Shown: piece by piece, positions 4,644-6,429 of the stretch
How positions within the stretch are numbered: position 1 is the stretch's first letter
Layout of the letters: each line of letters opens with the position of its first letter
Source of the DNA: an uncultured Flavobacterium sp.
Lineage (GTDB): Bacteria; Bacteroidota; Bacteroidia; Flavobacteriales; Flavobacteriaceae
Assembly (NCBI RefSeq): GCF_946479975.1
Contig: NZ_CAMLIX010000257.1
Coordinates: 1 to 6,429 of the forward strand
DNA length: 6,429 nucleotides
Direction of reading: 5' to 3'
The notes under the pieces: model-generated
The model's database searches: none
What the model was told of the DNA's origin: nothing
What the model saw: only the letters and a program-made list of their open reading frames with translations
Position numbers and translations under genes: made by a program

Positions 4644-4946
4644 TTACAATTGAGAATCGATATAATTAGAAATAGATGCCATTTGAGTTTCATCTAATTT
4701 TGCTTTTTTACCCATTCTTACCAAAATTGGCGCCCATTCTTCTTTAGTAAATTTTTTAGGTTCGTACAATTTGTGGCATTTTGCACAATTATTATCATAT
4801 AAATTTTTACCTGCCTCTAATTCAGGCGTCAATGCTACTACTTTTGGTGTTTCTGTAGCTGCATTTGAAGTAAGCGCAGCCGTTTTTTGAGTTCCGCAAG
4901 AAACTACAAATAATGCCAATCCCGCAAGGATCAAAATATTTTTCAT
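4644..4946 (-). CDS. Small lipoprotein mono-heme cytochrome c
   Basis: The 100-residue protein starts with a lipoprotein signal (MKN, hydrophobic residues 4-15, lipobox VVSC with Cys17), so it should be lipid-anchored outside the cytoplasm. A Thr/Ala-rich linker (18-40) leads to a compact class I cytochrome c domain. The heme site is CAKCH (Cys54, Cys57, His58), and Met78 in VRMGKK is the likely distal ligand. YDNNCAKCHKLYEPKKFTKEEW and the closing ISNYIDSQL helix fit the family. It would carry single electrons in the periplasm or at the membrane face. No oxidase or cytochrome-maturation gene is nearby to name a partner. It reads in the same direction as the prolyl isomerase gene, but a strong terminator separates them, so it probably has its own promoter. 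A one-mismatch -7 box, TATATTTA on the minus strand at 4970-4963, is a weak candidate. Confidence 0.9.
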   Translation of the reverse strand: MKNILILAGLALFVVSCGTQKTAALTSNAATETPKVVALTPELEAGKNLYDNNCAKCHKLYEPKKFTKEEWAPILVRMGKKAKLDETQMASISNYIDSQL

Positions 4947-4967
4947 CGTGTTTGTTTTTTAGTAAAT

Positions 4968-5001
4968 ATAAAAAAAATCCCATTCGGCTTGCGAATGGGA
5001 T
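4968..5001 (-). terminator. Rho-independent terminator of the prolyl isomerase gene
   Basis: ATCCCATTCG at 4977-4986 and CGAATGGGAT at 4992-5001 form a perfect 10-bp stem with a 5-base loop. On the minus strand it is followed by a run of eight T (complement of 4970-4977). It is oriented for transcripts coming from the gene ending at 5037 and separates it from the cytochrome gene. Confidence 0.9.
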
Positions 5002-5036
5002 ATAATTTAAAACAATACTAAATTGTTTGTAAACTC

Positions 5037-5969
5037 TTATTTTACGTCCATTAATTCAACATCAAAAATCAAAGTTGCGTTTGGCGGAATAACTCCTCCA
5101 GCCCCTGATGGTCCGTATCCTAAATCAGATGGAATTACAAAACGAGCTTTGTCTCCAACTTGTAATAAAGCGATACCTTCGTCCCATCCTTCGATAACTT
5201 GTCCAACTCCTAATTTGAATTCGATTGGTTTTTTTCTTGGGTAAGAAGAATCAAAAACTTTTCCGCTTTCTAAAGAACCTTCGTAGTGAACAGAAACTGT
5301 TTTTCCTGCTTCAGCTCTTTTTCCTTCTCCTTTTTGGATCATTTTGTAACGTAAACCGCTTTCTGTTTTATCAAATCCAGCAGCTAATTGTTCCATTTTT
5401 GCTTCAGATTCTGCTTTTAAAGCTGCTTCTCTTTTTAGACGAGCACCTTTTAAACCAATAAAAGATTCAATAGCATTAAATTTTTCAGCTTCTTCTCCAA
5501 CTCTGATAATTTCTACAGATTCTAATGCATCACCTTGAGCAACAGCATCAACGATATCTTGTCCTTCAATTACGTGACCAAAAACAGTATGTTTTCCATC
5601 TAACCAAGGTGTTGGAACGTGCGTGATATAAAATTGAGAACCATTACTTCCAGGTCCTGAATTTGCCATTGCTAAAACTCCTGGACGATCGTGTTTTAAA
5701 CTTGGGTGAAATTCATCATCAAATTTGTAACCTGGATCTCCAGTTCCAGTTCCTTTTGGGCAACCACCTTGAATCATGAAATCGGCGATTACTCTGTGAA
5801 ATGTTAATCCGTCATAGAATTTTTGTCCTTGAGGTTTCACTTTATTTTCCATATTACCTTCTGCAAGAGCAACAAAGTTACCTACAGTTCCCGGCGTTAA
5901 ATCGTGTGTCAATTTTACTAAAATCGAACCTTTGCTAGTGTTGAATTTAGCGTATATTCCGTTTTCCAT
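5037..5969 (-). CDS. Dual-domain peptidyl-prolyl isomerase (cyclophilin-FKBP fusion)
   Basis: The 310-residue protein joins two unrelated prolyl cis-trans isomerase folds. Residues 1-158 are a cyclophilin with its active site intact: FHRVIADFMIQGG at 57-69 (catalytic Arg59, with Phe64, Met65 and Gln67), MANSGPGSNGSQFYI at 101-115, and PWLDGKHTVFG at 121-131 with Trp122 and His127. A charged helical linker spans about 159-203. Residues 204-310 are an FKBP domain with Tyr229, Phe239-Asp240, GQVIEGW at 256-262, GYGPSGAGG at 284-292 and IPPNATLIFDVEL. The usual ligand-pocket aromatics are present, so both halves look active. There is no signal peptide, so it should be cytoplasmic, probably a folding catalyst and chaperone. 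It has its own promoter just inside the end of the upstream MFS gene, and its own terminator. Confidence 0.95.
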   Translation of the reverse strand: MENGIYAKFNTSKGSILVKLTHDLTPGTVGNFVALAEGNMENKVKPQGQKFYDGLTFHRVIADFMIQGGCPKGTGTGDPGYKFDDEFHPSLKHDRPGVLAMANSGPGSNGSQFYITHVPTPWLDGKHTVFGHVIEGQDIVDAVAQGDALESVEIIRVGEEAEKFNAIESFIGLKGARLKREAALKAESEAKMEQLAAGFDKTESGLRYKMIQKGEGKRAEAGKTVSVHYEGSLESGKVFDSSYPRKKPIEFKLGVGQVIEGWDEGIALLQVGDKARFVIPSDLGYGPSGAGGVIPPNATLIFDVELMDVK

Positions 5970-5991
5970 TTTGTTATTTTTAATTTGAACG

Positions 5992-6019
5992 CAAATTTAC
6001 AAATTAATTTTTTAATCAA
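5992..6019 (-). promoter_or_regulatory. Promoter of the cyclophilin-FKBP gene
   Basis: On the minus strand, TTG (6019-6017) is followed after 17 bases by TAAATTTG (5999-5992), matching the flavobacterial TTG-N17-23-TAnnTTTG layout. The -33 element overlaps the last codons and stop of the MFS gene. The predicted start lies near 5986, leaving a short AT-rich leader before the ATG at 5969. Confidence 0.65.
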
Positions 6020-6429
6020 TTTGCGCTTTTTGTTTTTTAGATTTATAAGTAAGTCCGTAGATTAATAATGATATCAAAGATAAAACCATACAGCCAATTG
6101 TTACGGCATGCCATCCGCCCAATTTCCATAATAATAAACCGTACGCAGATCCCGCAGCCGTTCCTAAAAAGGTAAGCGACATAAATACCGTATTTAATCG
6201 GTTTCTTGCTTCTGGCATTAACGAATATACTCTTGTTTGGTTTGAGATATGAACACCTTGAATTCCGATATCTATAAATACAATTCCAATGGCGATCCCG
6301 ATTACACTTTCAATAGCAAAATAGAAAACCAAGAAGCTTATTAAAATCAATAAACAACCGTAACCAACAGCAATTCTTGAGTTTCCTTTATCTCCAAGTC
6401 TTCCAACCAAAGGCGCTGCCAAAGCTCCA
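6012..6429 (-). CDS. MFS transporter, C-terminal part (runs off right edge)
   Basis: The minus-strand frame is open from the window edge to a TAA at 6014-6012, giving 138 visible residues. It starts with an MFS motif-A-like loop, PLVGRLGDKGNSR, normally found between helices 2-3 and 8-9. Four hydrophobic segments follow (roughly visible residues 20-39, 41-59, 80-102 and 108-128) and then a short basic tail, KSKKQKAQ. This fits the last four of twelve helices, so about two thirds of the gene lies outside the window. The block IGIQGVHISNQTRVYSLMPE plus ARNRLNTVFM is characteristic of a group of inner-membrane MFS permeases annotated as putative sugar or drug exporters. The substrate cannot be predicted. 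The TTG at 6422 is an internal codon, not a start. The gene has no terminator before the downstream promoter, so read-through into the isomerase gene is possible. Confidence 0.88.
   Translation of the reverse strand, partial: GALAAPLVGRLGDKGNSRIAVGYGCLLILISFLVFYFAIESVIGIAIGIVFIDIGIQGVHISNQTRVYSLMPEARNRLNTVFMSLTFLGTAAGSAYGLLLWKLGGWHAVTIGCMVLSLISLLIYGLTYKSKKQKAQID

Noticed and set aside
5225..5461. Plus-strand frame of 78 codons rich in Phe and Leu inside the prolyl isomerase gene
   Set aside because: It is the antisense of the Lys/Glu-rich linker and FKBP domain. The hydrophobicity is only the complement of AAR codons.

Overview
The window looks like ordinary chromosome of a member of the Flavobacteriaceae, most likely Flavobacterium or a close relative. 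The evidence is AT-rich DNA, start codons without Shine-Dalgarno sequences, TAnnTTTG-type -7 promoter boxes (3192, 3802, and on the minus strand at 5999 and 2095), and protein families typical of the group. I see no phage, transposon, CRISPR, rRNA or tRNA.

Layout. Positions 1-98 hold the last 31 codons of an unidentified plus-strand gene, followed by a terminator and an inverted-repeat stretch. Positions 265-1659 hold two plus-strand hydrolases 24 bp apart: an exported carboxylesterase-like enzyme and a cytoplasmic RBBP9/YdeN-type serine hydrolase. They converge on a minus-strand csaA-like gene (1733-2068) across a 73-bp gap filled by a striking CAGT/ACTG inverted repeat. Divergent from csaA is a chloroperoxidase-type alpha/beta hydrolase (2198-3091), closed by a strong terminator. 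A thioredoxin-fold peroxiredoxin-like gene follows at 3221-3774. It is broken by an apparent one-base deletion at about 3343, just before its CNHC motif. The 365-bp gap 3775-4139 is not empty: it holds a perfect TATCTTTG box, a 33-codon ORF, overlapping hairpins and a terminator, which together look like an attenuator leader or a small RNA. Next is a Rnk-like GreA/GreB C-domain protein (4140-4535). Two terminators separate it from a minus-strand set: a small lipoprotein cytochrome c (4644-4946), a cyclophilin-FKBP fusion prolyl isomerase (5037-5969) with its own promoter, and the C-terminal third of an MFS transporter that runs off the right edge.

How the genes relate. They do not form one pathway. 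Each transcription unit is short and separately terminated. A loose theme is protein quality control and stress (CsaA-like chaperone, double prolyl isomerase, peroxiredoxin-like protein, Rnk/Gre-like factor), alongside three unrelated subfamilies of alpha/beta hydrolase. The most informative items are the frameshifted redox gene, the structured leader at 3802-3977, the dual-family prolyl isomerase and the two intergenic inverted-repeat elements. I see no clear sign of a wholly new system. The leader/ncRNA is the best candidate for something undescribed.
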